DNA from: Hyphomicrobiales bacterium
Lineage (GTDB): Bacteria > Pseudomonadota > Alphaproteobacteria > Rhizobiales > JAJFHC01
DNA: 32,069 nucleotides
Reading direction: 5' to 3'
Assembly: GCA_021775835.1 (NCBI GenBank)
Contig: JAJFHC010000117.1
Coordinates: forward strand, 1 to 32,069
The notes under the pieces: model-generated
What the model saw: the letters and a program-made list of their open reading frames with translations, nothing else
The model's database searches: none
Told to the model about the DNA's origin: nothing
Translations under genes and position numbers: made by a program
Shown: piece by piece, positions 1 through 7,131 of the stretch
Position numbering within the stretch: position 1 is the first letter of the stretch
Layout of the letters: each line of letters begins with the position of its first letter

Positions 1-167
1 TCGACCCCAATGACGGTCGCTTGGTGTTGCTGCGGTTGGCAAAGGCCGGTGAGACGCTGGTGCAGGACATGGAAGCCGCTGGCCTGGAAGTCTCACGCCG
101 GACGCTGGAACCGCTGTCCGAAAAAGAGACCCAGCGCCTCCAGGCGTTATTGTCGAAGTTGACCTGA
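1..167 (+). CDS. MarR-family transcriptional regulator, C-terminal end (partial)
   Basis: The reading frame enters from the left edge (first full codon at base 3) and ends with TGA at 165-167. It begins DPNDGRLVLLRLAKAGETLV, which matches the wing of the MarR winged helix-turn-helix (a D-x-R dipeptide region followed by L-T/A-x-x-G) and the dimerisation helix that follows. Only about 54 residues are visible, so the ligand-binding part cannot be judged. The stop lies 7 bases before the UPF0280 start, so the regulator is probably co-transcribed with that gene. MarR proteins usually bind palindromes near their own operon, which makes it a candidate to bind the palindrome at 1646-1659. That pairing is inference. 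Family confidence is moderate because only the tail is seen. Confidence 0.7.
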   Translation, partial: DPNDGRLVLLRLAKAGETLVQDMEAAGLEVSRRTLEPLSEKETQRLQALLSKLT

Positions 168-174
168 ATTTCCG

Positions 175-1062
175 ATGTTTTCGATGCCGCAAAGACGTTT
201 CCTGGACGACGGTCGCTGCCACTTCAGCAGCGGTCCGATAGATCTTGTGATGGGTCTCACCGGCCGGCCCATGGCGGTGTCCGATGCCCTCGATGCCGGG
301 TGGCAGCGGTTTTCGACGATTCTGAATGAACTGGTCGCTGAACTGACTGAACTGCGCTCTCATTCCAGGGTACGACGGACTTTTTCCGGAGCTGTCGCCA
401 ACCGTATGGAACGGGCCGTTCGCCCTCATGCACGCGAGAGATTTGTAACCCCGATGGCCGCGGTTGCCGGAGCAATTGCCGATGAAATGCTTGAAACGTT
501 CAAATCGGCATCGGACCTGCAAAAGATCTATGTCAACAATGGCGGCGATATTGCCTTCCACCTCAGCGGCAGCGAGACAATGACGTTCGGAATGGCGCCG
601 GACCTGATACTGGAGGGCGACGGTCCGCGATTACAGGGATCCGCTGTCATTTCTGCACAAGATCATATTCGTGGCGTCGCTACATCCGGCAGGCACGGCC
701 GGTCTCATTCATTGGGGATTGCCGACGCGGTAACCGTCCTCGCGACGAATGCCGCCGAGGCCGATGTTGCCGCAACATTGATCGCCAATGCCGTGGATGT
801 GGCAGCACCTGTGGTGGAGCGCGTGCCGGCATGCGAACTGGACCCCGACAGCGATCTGGGTGAAAGGCCGGTGACTGTCGCGGTCGGTGACCTGGAACAC
901 AGTGAGATTGCCGATGCCCTGGATGCCGGTGAAACTTACGCGCAAAAACTCGTGGATGCCGGGCGTATTGCATCGGCGGCCCTGTCCCTGAATTCAACTG
1001 TGCGCCTCGTCGGTGCACAGCAAACCCGATTGATCCAACAGGAGGAACTGGCGTGGACGTGA
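175..1062 (+). CDS. UPF0280 family protein (ApbE-like fold)
   Basis: This 295-residue protein has the family's normal length. The diagnostic segment is RGVATSGRHGRSHSLGIADA near residues 164-183, followed by an Ala-rich helix region (AAEADVAATLIANAVD). UPF0280 proteins are related in fold to ApbE flavin transferases, but no reaction is established for them. They are often neighbours of the AA_synth family and, in some alphaproteobacteria, of 6-hydroxynicotinate reductase; this is recalled family knowledge, not checked here. The ATG is 7 bases after the regulator's stop and has only a weak Shine-Dalgarno sequence, so translational coupling is likely. A second in-frame ATG at 184 is possible. 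The 3' end overlaps the next gene by 10 bases. A role in flavinylating a partner enzyme is inference. Confidence 0.85.
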   Translation: MFSMPQRRFLDDGRCHFSSGPIDLVMGLTGRPMAVSDALDAGWQRFSTILNELVAELTELRSHSRVRRTFSGAVANRMERAVRPHARERFVTPMAAVAGAIADEMLETFKSASDLQKIYVNNGGDIAFHLSGSETMTFGMAPDLILEGDGPRLQGSAVISAQDHIRGVATSGRHGRSHSLGIADAVTVLATNAAEADVAATLIANAVDVAAPVVERVPACELDPDSDLGERPVTVAVGDLEHSEIADALDAGETYAQKLVDAGRIASAALSLNSTVRLVGAQQTRLIQQEELAWT

Positions 1063-1637
1063 AGATAAGAAAATACGCAAGCGGTATGGAAGAGATTGTC
1101 CACGATGGCGGGCCGGCACTTGATGTTCCGGTGCGCAAGGGATTTGTCGCAGCGATTATCGAAAACCCGTTCGCGGGCCGGTATGTGGAGGACATTGCGC
1201 CATTCATGGAAGATCTCAAGCCGCTTGGGTTGCAGATGTCTAAGCGTCTGATCGATCTTGTAGGCGGCGGTGACCCGAAGAAGATCGAATCCTACGGTAA
1301 AGGCTCGATCGTCGGTGCCGACGGCGAAATCGAACATGGCGCCTTCTGGCATGCGCCCGGCGGGTATGCCATGCGGGAACTTTTGGGCGAAGCCCTTGCC
1401 ATTGTCCCGTCGGCCAAGAAGGTCGGCGGGCTCGGCACCCGGATCGATATACCGATCCACCATATCAACGCGGCCTACGTCCGCGGTCATTTTGATGCCA
1501 TGGAAGTCGGCGTCCCCGACAGCCCGCGCGCCAATGAAATCGTCTTCATTCTGGCCATGGCGACCGGACCGCGCCCCCATGCGCGCATGGGCGGTATGGC
1601 TGCATCCGAGATATCGAAACGTGATGGATTGCGGTAA
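1053..1637 (+). CDS. Amino acid synthesis (AA_synth / DUF1185) family protein
   Basis: This 194-residue protein matches the AA_synth family over its whole length. Recognisable blocks are FVAAIIENPFAGRYVEDI (about residues 31-48), GKGSIVGADGEIEHGAFWHA (about 83-102) and a C-terminal GPRPHARMGG. The start is GTG at 1053, chosen because GGAGG at 1041-1045 sits at the right distance and because this places the conserved N-terminus at the beginning. The gene overlaps UPF0280 by 10 bases, so the two are surely translated from one message. The family name comes from an old genetic link to amino acid synthesis, and no enzyme activity is established. Pairing with UPF0280 suggests a shared role in the catabolic locus that follows. 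Confidence 0.85.
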   Translation: MDVKIRKYASGMEEIVHDGGPALDVPVRKGFVAAIIENPFAGRYVEDIAPFMEDLKPLGLQMSKRLIDLVGGGDPKKIESYGKGSIVGADGEIEHGAFWHAPGGYAMRELLGEALAIVPSAKKVGGLGTRIDIPIHHINAAYVRGHFDAMEVGVPDSPRANEIVFILAMATGPRPHARMGGMAASEISKRDGLR

Positions 1638-1638
1638 T

Positions 1639-1662
1639 TATAATTGTTTGCATGCAAACGAT
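1639..1662 (+). promoter_or_regulatory. TATAAT box abutting a perfect 14-bp palindromic operator
   Basis: A consensus -10 hexamer TATAAT lies at 1639-1644, just after the AA_synth stop. GTTTGCATGCAAAC at 1646-1659 is a perfect palindrome, and two further pairs (1643/1662 and 1644/1661) extend it around one mismatch. If TATAAT is the -10, transcription would start inside the palindrome, the normal position for a repressor site. No good -35 is visible at 16-18 bases. The site would give korA and the genes after it their own promoter, separate from the upstream pair. The MarR protein at the left edge is the nearest candidate; a GntR- or LacI-type protein is also possible. Confidence 0.6.
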
Positions 1663-1706
1663 CAATGTGTAAGAATTGTCGCTTATTGTAAGGTGAGAAC
1701 CGACTG

Positions 1707-3608
1707 ATGGCCGTGACGCTGGAAGACTCCAGATCTACATCTGCCCCCTTCGAACGAACCTCACTGGAGGCAGCTGTTGTCCGCTTCGCTGGTGATTCCG
1801 GCGACGGAATGCAGCTGACCGGTAGCCAGTTCACGCTGGCGACAGCCGCCGCTGGCAATGACTTGGCGACGTTTCCGGATTTCCCTGCAGAAATCCGCGC
1901 GCCCGTAGGCACGACGTTCGGCGTGTCGTCCTTCCAGATCAATTTTGGCGCCCGGGTCATCAAGACAGCCGGGGATCAGCTTGATGCCCTGGTTGCCATG
2001 AATCCGGCCGCCTTGATCACAAATCTGGAAGACCTGCGCGACCACGGCCTCCTGATTGTCGATGAAGGCAGCTTCAAGGACCGTAACCTGACAAAAGCAG
2101 GATATGAGTCCAATCCCCTGGACGGCGACTCTCTGGACGCCTACAGGCTGTTGCGCCTCGATATTTCGAAAATGACACTCAACGCGGTCAAGGCTGTGGA
2201 AGATGTCTCGGTTTCCAACAAGGAAAGCCTGCGGGCAAAGAACCTTTGGGCTCTCGGTCTGGTTCTGTGGCTCTACGACCGCGAAACCGGTCCGACCCGC
2301 GAGTGGCTGTCCCAGAAGTTCGCAAAACTGCCTGACATCGCCAAAATCAATATAGCGGCCCTCGAGGCTGGTTTCGCCTTTGGCGAAACTGCGGAACTTC
2401 CACCTCATATCGGCGCCTTTACTGTACCGCCGGCCAAAATGCCGCCCGGCGAGTACCGCAATGTTACGGGTACGGAAGGCATTTGCTGGGGCCTTGCCGC
2501 TGGATCGGCATTGTCTGGCCTGCCGCTGACCTATTGCTCCTATCCGATTACGCCGGCGTCGAACATGCTTCATGTGCTGACCGCCATGGGCGAGGAACAA
2601 GGGGTCAAGACATTCCAGGCCGAGGACGAAATTGCAGCGGTTGCCGCAGCCATCGGCGCCTCCTACGCCGGACAGATCGGGGTTACCGGAAGCTCCGGTC
2701 CGGGGATTGCGCTTAAAACCGAAGCGATTGGCCTAGCCGTGGCTGCAGAACTGCCACTGGTCGTTGTCAACGCCCAGCGTGGCGGCCCGTCGACCGGCCT
2801 GCCGACCAAGACTGAACAGTCGGACCTCTACCAGGCAGTTTACGGCCGCAATGCCGACTGCCCACTGGTCGTGCTGGCATCGCGCTCCCCCGGCGATTGC
2901 TTTCACGTGGCGGTGGAGGCGGTGCGCATCGCCGTCAAATACATGACCCCGGTCATGCTCTTGACCGACGGCTATCTGGCGAATGCGTCGGAACCGTGGA
3001 TCATTCCCGACGTCGAAGCGCTTGAATCGATCGAGACAGCGCTCGTCGACCAGGCAGAAGGGCTTCTGCCCTTCGACCGGGATCCCGAAACCAATGCCAG
3101 GCCCTGGATCACGCCCGGCACACCGGGCGGCATTCACCGGATTGGCGGTATTGAACGGGCTGCCGGCAGCGGCAATATTTCCTATGACCCTGACAATCAT
3201 CAGGCCATGACCGACCTGCGTGCCGCGAAGATCAACGGCATAGCCCGGGAGTACGCACCTCAGGAATTTGAGCTGGGAGGGATAGAAGATGACGTTCTGG
3301 TTCTCGGCTGGGGGTCCTCCTACGGGCCGATAAACCGGGCGGTCTCGAACCTGCGTGATGACGACGGGCTGAAGGTCAGCCACCTGCATCTGCGTCACAT
3401 CTGGCCGCTCCCCGACGACCTCGGCGGCCTCCTCAAGCAGTTTGATCGGATTCTGGTGCCTGAAATGAACAATGGCCAGCTTGCGACGCTCCTGCGGGCC
3501 GAATTCCTCGTTGAACTGGAAAGCATGCCAAAAGTTTCCGGCAAACCTTTCAAGGTGAGTGAAATTGAAATGGCAGTCCGTCACGGCATTGAAGGGGTGA
3601 GCCAATGA
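1707..3608 (+). CDS. korA: 2-oxoacid:ferredoxin oxidoreductase, fused gamma-alpha subunit (KorA-like)
   Basis: This 633-residue protein has the layout of fused KorA. The gamma domain comes first, with RFAGDSGDGM at residues 26-35 and PDFPAEIRAPVGT soon after. The pyrimidine-binding alpha domain follows, with the YPITPAS motif at 279-285, an AEDEIAAVAAAIGASYAG block, and the substrate-side segment RGGPSTGLPTKTEQSDL. With KorB it would oxidise a 2-oxoacid to the acyl-CoA in the cytoplasm and reduce ferredoxin. 2-Oxoglutarate is the family default, but substrate cannot be read from sequence. The ATG has a usable ribosome site (AAGGTGAG, 1690-1697). The stop overlaps the korB start as ATGA. In denitrifying aromatic degraders KorAB supplies ferredoxin for ring reduction (established for the benzoyl-CoA pathway); a similar job here is inference. 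Confidence 0.9.
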   Translation: MAVTLEDSRSTSAPFERTSLEAAVVRFAGDSGDGMQLTGSQFTLATAAAGNDLATFPDFPAEIRAPVGTTFGVSSFQINFGARVIKTAGDQLDALVAMNPAALITNLEDLRDHGLLIVDEGSFKDRNLTKAGYESNPLDGDSLDAYRLLRLDISKMTLNAVKAVEDVSVSNKESLRAKNLWALGLVLWLYDRETGPTREWLSQKFAKLPDIAKINIAALEAGFAFGETAELPPHIGAFTVPPAKMPPGEYRNVTGTEGICWGLAAGSALSGLPLTYCSYPITPASNMLHVLTAMGEEQGVKTFQAEDEIAAVAAAIGASYAGQIGVTGSSGPGIALKTEAIGLAVAAELPLVVVNAQRGGPSTGLPTKTEQSDLYQAVYGRNADCPLVVLASRSPGDCFHVAVEAVRIAVKYMTPVMLLTDGYLANASEPWIIPDVEALESIETALVDQAEGLLPFDRDPETNARPWITPGTPGGIHRIGGIERAAGSGNISYDPDNHQAMTDLRAAKINGIAREYAPQEFELGGIEDDVLVLGWGSSYGPINRAVSNLRDDDGLKVSHLHLRHIWPLPDDLGGLLKQFDRILVPEMNNGQLATLLRAEFLVELESMPKVSGKPFKVSEIEMAVRHGIEGVSQ

Positions 3609-4612
3609 ACGTCGTTGCAAAGCCCAATCTCAAGGACTACGCCACGGATCAGGAAGTCCGCTGGTGTCCCGGCTGCGGTGACTATGCCATTCTCAAAGCC
3701 GTGCAACGTACGCTCGCCGATGTCGCCGCCGATCCGGAGAAGACCGTCTTCATATCCGGTATCGGCTGTGCCGCCCGTTTCCCCTATTACATGAACACCT
3801 ACGGGTTTCACACAATCCATGGCCGGGCAGCCCCGATTGCCACGGGCGTGAAACAGGCCAATCCCGAACTCGACATCTGGGTGGTTTCCGGAGACGGCGA
3901 CTCCATGTCGATTGGCGGTAACCATCTGTTCCACCTGCTGAGGCGTGACATCGACCTGGTCTACCTGCTCTTCAACAACGAAATCTACGGGTTGACCAAA
4001 GGCCAGATGTCGCCCACATCGCGGTTTGGTACACGGTCGCCGTCGTCACCCAAGGGATCGACGGATCGCCCGGCCCATGCGGTCAGGTTCGCGCTTGGCG
4101 CCGGTGCCCGGTTTGTGGCCCGGTCCTACGACGTGGCCCAGGCCCACATGGTCCAGACACTGGCTCGGGCCAGGGGACACACCGGGACGTCTTTTGTCGA
4201 AATCCTGCAAAATTGCATTGTCTACAATGATGCGGTCTTTGGTCATGTCACAGACAAGGCTGCGGCCCATGATCATCAGCTTCACGTGGTTCATGGTGAA
4301 CCGATGTTGTTCGGCAAGGAGAAGAACCGCGGCTTGATTCTGAATCACAAAACACTGGCTTTAGAGTCTGTAATTGTTGGTGAAAACGGAATAGAAGCTT
4401 CCGATATTCTGGTCCATGACGAAACAAACCGCGTGCTCGCCGGACTGCTCGGGGATCTGGACGGTCATGACATGCCGATGGCACTTGGTGTCATCTACTG
4501 CGAAGCGGGCAGCGGCGATGTCGAGGCAGACACCGACCGTCGGCAGCCGGCATCCCCGTCGGGATTGAACGCCCTCATGCGACGGGGCAACACATGGCAT
4601 GTGGGACTGTAA
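3605..4612 (+). CDS. korB: 2-oxoacid:ferredoxin oxidoreductase, beta subunit (KorB-like)
   Basis: This 335-residue protein carries the thiamine diphosphate site, GDGDSMSIGGNH at about 96-107 with NNEIYGLTKGQ following. It also has the Cys residues expected to hold a [4Fe-4S] cluster: C21 and C24 in WCPGCG, C55 in GIGC, and a later Cys in the NCIVYND segment. The family needs all four, so the enzyme looks intact. It overlaps korA by four bases (ATGA) and should be made in equal amount. No ferredoxin gene is present in the window. The N-terminal 300 residues fit the family; the last part is slightly long and less conserved. Enzymes of this type are commonly oxygen-sensitive, which is notable beside an oxygenase gene. 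Confidence 0.9.
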   Translation: MNVVAKPNLKDYATDQEVRWCPGCGDYAILKAVQRTLADVAADPEKTVFISGIGCAARFPYYMNTYGFHTIHGRAAPIATGVKQANPELDIWVVSGDGDSMSIGGNHLFHLLRRDIDLVYLLFNNEIYGLTKGQMSPTSRFGTRSPSSPKGSTDRPAHAVRFALGAGARFVARSYDVAQAHMVQTLARARGHTGTSFVEILQNCIVYNDAVFGHVTDKAAAHDHQLHVVHGEPMLFGKEKNRGLILNHKTLALESVIVGENGIEASDILVHDETNRVLAGLLGDLDGHDMPMALGVIYCEAGSGDVEADTDRRQPASPSGLNALMRRGNTWHVGL

Positions 4613-4714
4613 GGGCGGCGAGCGACGTCTGTGCTCGATCGACAAGGAATGAATGGCAGACCTGAAACAACCGGATTGGCGCTTTGTGGGAAGACGCTCC
4701 ATCAGGGAGGGAAA

Positions 4715-5749
4715 ATGGAGTTTGTGAAAAACTGCTGGTATGTGGCCGGATGGAGCCTGGACTTCAGCCGCGAGCTGACGGCCATGACAATTCTTGGGGA
4801 AAACGTTGTCCTGTACCGTACGGCAGACGACGTGCTTTGCGCCCTGCAGGACCGCTGCCCCCACAAACTGCTGCCCTTGTCGAAAGGCAAGCTGATCGGC
4901 GATGACATTCAGTGCGGCTATCATGGTATGACATTTGACTGTAGTGGCCGGTGTGTGCGGGTTCCGGGGCAGGACAACCTTCCCGAAAAGGCCACGGTGC
5001 GAACTTATCCGGTTTGTGAGCGCCACGGCATCGCCTGGATCTGGATGGGCGACCCGGACCGTGCATCGGAAGACGACATCTTCCACATGCAGGAGTTTTC
5101 CGATCCTGAATGGGCACCTCATTTTGGCGATGCCCTGCATCTGGGTTCCAACTATCTCAACGTTGCCGAAAACCTCTGCGATCCTGCTCACGTGAGTTTT
5201 GTTCACCCGACAACACTGGGCAATCCGGAGAGCGAGGATGTTCCCATCCGTGCCGAACGCGACGGGACAACGGTGATCACGTCGCGCTGGATCAGGAACG
5301 CCCCGCCCGTGGGTGTTTTCAAGGCGATTGCCGATTTCAAGGGCAATGTCGACCGCTGGCATTACTACTATCTGCATTCGCCCAATATCGCCGCAATCGA
5401 CTTCGGAAGTGCCGATGTCGATGCCAATCTGGGCGATGACGACCGCTCGGAAGGCGTGCGTATATTTGCGCTGCACTTCCTGACGCCTGTGGATGAAACC
5501 CAAACCATCGATCGCTGGATGCACATCCGGAACTTTGCTCTGGACGACGAGGTCATCGGTGACCGCATGAACGAACAGTTCCGGATTGCCTTTGACGAGG
5601 ACAAGGTGATTCTCGAAGCCATTCAGGAAGAGGAAATCAGATGTCCCGACCACAAGCCGGTCAGGATTGCGATCGACAAGGGGGCAAACATGTACCGTCG
5701 CATTGTGTCCGACATGGTGGAGTTGGAACGCCAGCAGAGGCAATGCTGA
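4715..5749 (+). CDS. Rieske non-heme iron oxygenase, VanA-like alpha subunit
   Basis: With the chosen start the protein has 344 residues, the usual length of vanillate O-demethylase-type oxygenases. The N-terminus MEFVKNCWYVAGWS is typical of the family. The Rieske [2Fe-2S] ligands are C48-x-H50 and C67-x2-H70. The mononuclear iron ligands are D156, H159 and H164 in NLCDPAHVSFVH. All are present, so it should be active. An upstream GTG at 4631 would add 28 unconserved residues; ATG 4715 is preferred because it follows AGGGAGGG at 4704-4711. Such enzymes demethylate or hydroxylate aromatic acids using O2 and electrons from a reductase. No VanB-like reductase is encoded in the window, so the electron donor must lie elsewhere. 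Substrate unknown. Confidence 0.9.
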   Translation: MEFVKNCWYVAGWSLDFSRELTAMTILGENVVLYRTADDVLCALQDRCPHKLLPLSKGKLIGDDIQCGYHGMTFDCSGRCVRVPGQDNLPEKATVRTYPVCERHGIAWIWMGDPDRASEDDIFHMQEFSDPEWAPHFGDALHLGSNYLNVAENLCDPAHVSFVHPTTLGNPESEDVPIRAERDGTTVITSRWIRNAPPVGVFKAIADFKGNVDRWHYYYLHSPNIAAIDFGSADVDANLGDDDRSEGVRIFALHFLTPVDETQTIDRWMHIRNFALDDEVIGDRMNEQFRIAFDEDKVILEAIQEEEIRCPDHKPVRIAIDKGANMYRRIVSDMVELERQQRQC

Positions 5750-5806
5750 AGTTGCGCAGTTCACGCAGAATTTGAAATCGAAAACCAAGCAATATGGGAG
5801 AAAATC

Positions 5807-7015
5807 ATGAAACTTGTTAAATCGGTCATAGGGTTGGCCGCCGGACTGGCAACGTCCATTGCCATGACGGTGACTGCATCGGCTGACACTATCAAGATCG
5901 GCGACATCAACAGTTACAAACGCCTGCCGGCCCACACCATCCCGTACAAAAACGGTGTCATTCTTGCGCTGGAAGAAATCAACAAGGCCGGCGGCGCACT
6001 CGGCAAGCAGCTGGAAGTCATTTCGCGTGACGACCAGGGCAAGCCCGGTGAGGCGGTAAAGATCGCTGAGGAACTTTTTTCGCGCGACGGTGTCGTGATG
6101 ATTTCGGGTTCTTTGTTCTCCCATATCGGACTCGCCCTGACTTCGTATGCCGGACAGAAGAAACGGCTTTATCTGGCGGCGGAACCACTCGCTGATGCGT
6201 TGGTTTGGGCAAAGGGCAACAAGTACACGTTCCGTCTGCGCCCATCGACCTACATGCAGGCTTCTATGCTGGCAGAGCAGGCGGCAAAGAACCCGGCCAA
6301 ACGCTGGGCAACGATTGCGCCGAACTACGCTTATGGCAAGGATGCTGTCGCTGCCTTCAAGAAAATCCTCAAGGCCAAGCGCCCCGATGTCGAGTTCGTC
6401 ACCGAACAATGGCCGGGTCTGTTCAAGATCGACGCCGGAGCCGAGGTTCAGGCTCTCGCAGCGGCGAAGCCCGATGGCATCTACAACGTGACATTCGGCG
6501 GCGATCTGGCCAAGTTCGTTCGCGAAGGCAAACTGCGCAAGCTGTTCGACGATCGCTTGGTTGTCGGCCTCTTGACTGGCGAGCCGGAATATCTCGATCC
6601 TCTGAAGGATGAGGCTCCGGAAAACTGGCTGGTGACCGGTTATCCCTGGTATGCCATCGAGACGCCAGAGCACAAGGCGTTTGTCGACGCTTACCAGAAA
6701 CGCTGGAATGACTACCCGCGCATCGGGTCGATCGTTGGTTACAACACCATGCTGACGATTGCCGCGACCATCAAGAAAGCTGGTTCGACCGATACGGAAG
6801 CCATGGTTGCTGCCATGGAAGGCCTGGATGTGAACACGCCGGTTGGCAACATCAACTTCCGGGCAATTGACCATCAGTCGACCATGGGCGCCTATGTCGG
6901 CCGCACCAAGCTGAAGGACGGCAAGGGCATAATGGTTGACTGGACCTACCTGGACGGCGCCAAGTATCTGCCGTCGGATGAGGAAGTGAAAAAGCTGCGC
7001 CCGGCAGCGAATTGA
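5807..7015 (+). CDS. ABC transporter periplasmic binding protein, branched-chain amino acid/aromatic type
   Basis: This 402-residue protein belongs to the Leu/Ile/Val-binding (type I periplasmic) family. A Sec signal peptide is clear: KLVKS, then a hydrophobic stretch, with cleavage expected after TASA near residue 26 and a mature start of DTIKIGDINS. It has the family's GVILALEEINKAGG, the DDQGKPGEAVKIAEEL block and the GYNTMLTIAATIKKAG segment near the C-terminus. The ribosome site is GGGAG about 8 bases before ATG. Homologues bind branched amino acids, amides, urea or aromatic acids. The neighbouring oxidoreductase and Rieske oxygenase make an aromatic or heterocyclic acid the likelier ligand here, by inference. 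A hairpin after the stop may raise its level above the membrane parts. Confidence 0.9.
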   Translation: MKLVKSVIGLAAGLATSIAMTVTASADTIKIGDINSYKRLPAHTIPYKNGVILALEEINKAGGALGKQLEVISRDDQGKPGEAVKIAEELFSRDGVVMISGSLFSHIGLALTSYAGQKKRLYLAAEPLADALVWAKGNKYTFRLRPSTYMQASMLAEQAAKNPAKRWATIAPNYAYGKDAVAAFKKILKAKRPDVEFVTEQWPGLFKIDAGAEVQALAAAKPDGIYNVTFGGDLAKFVREGKLRKLFDDRLVVGLLTGEPEYLDPLKDEAPENWLVTGYPWYAIETPEHKAFVDAYQKRWNDYPRIGSIVGYNTMLTIAATIKKAGSTDTEAMVAAMEGLDVNTPVGNINFRAIDHQSTMGAYVGRTKLKDGKGIMVDWTYLDGAKYLPSDEEVKKLRPAAN

Positions 7016-7024
7016 TCTTGGGGA

Positions 7025-7055
7025 GGGTGCGGTCGGTGGCGGCCGCACCCTTTTT
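7025..7055 (+). terminator. Terminator-like hairpin between binding protein and permease genes
   Basis: An 11-bp stem (7025-7035 with 7040-7050, one G-U pair) closes a GTGG loop and is followed by five T residues at 7051-7055. It lies 10 bases after the binding-protein stop and 77 bases before the permease start. It probably ends part of the transcripts and stabilises the binding-protein message, a common arrangement for giving the periplasmic protein in excess of the membrane complex. Confidence 0.8.
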
Positions 7056-7131
7056 GTCATCCGGAACCTGAGCAGGACCGGATACCGCGAATACCTTCCT
7101 TTGGTATGAAGCGGCGCGAAGGGGAAATCAG

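Noticed and set aside
4361..7060. Very long open frame (899 codons) on the minus strand
   Set aside because: It lies opposite the Rieske oxygenase and binding-protein genes, which have clear families and signal peptides. It has no recognisable domain; high-GC coding strands often leave long open antisense frames.
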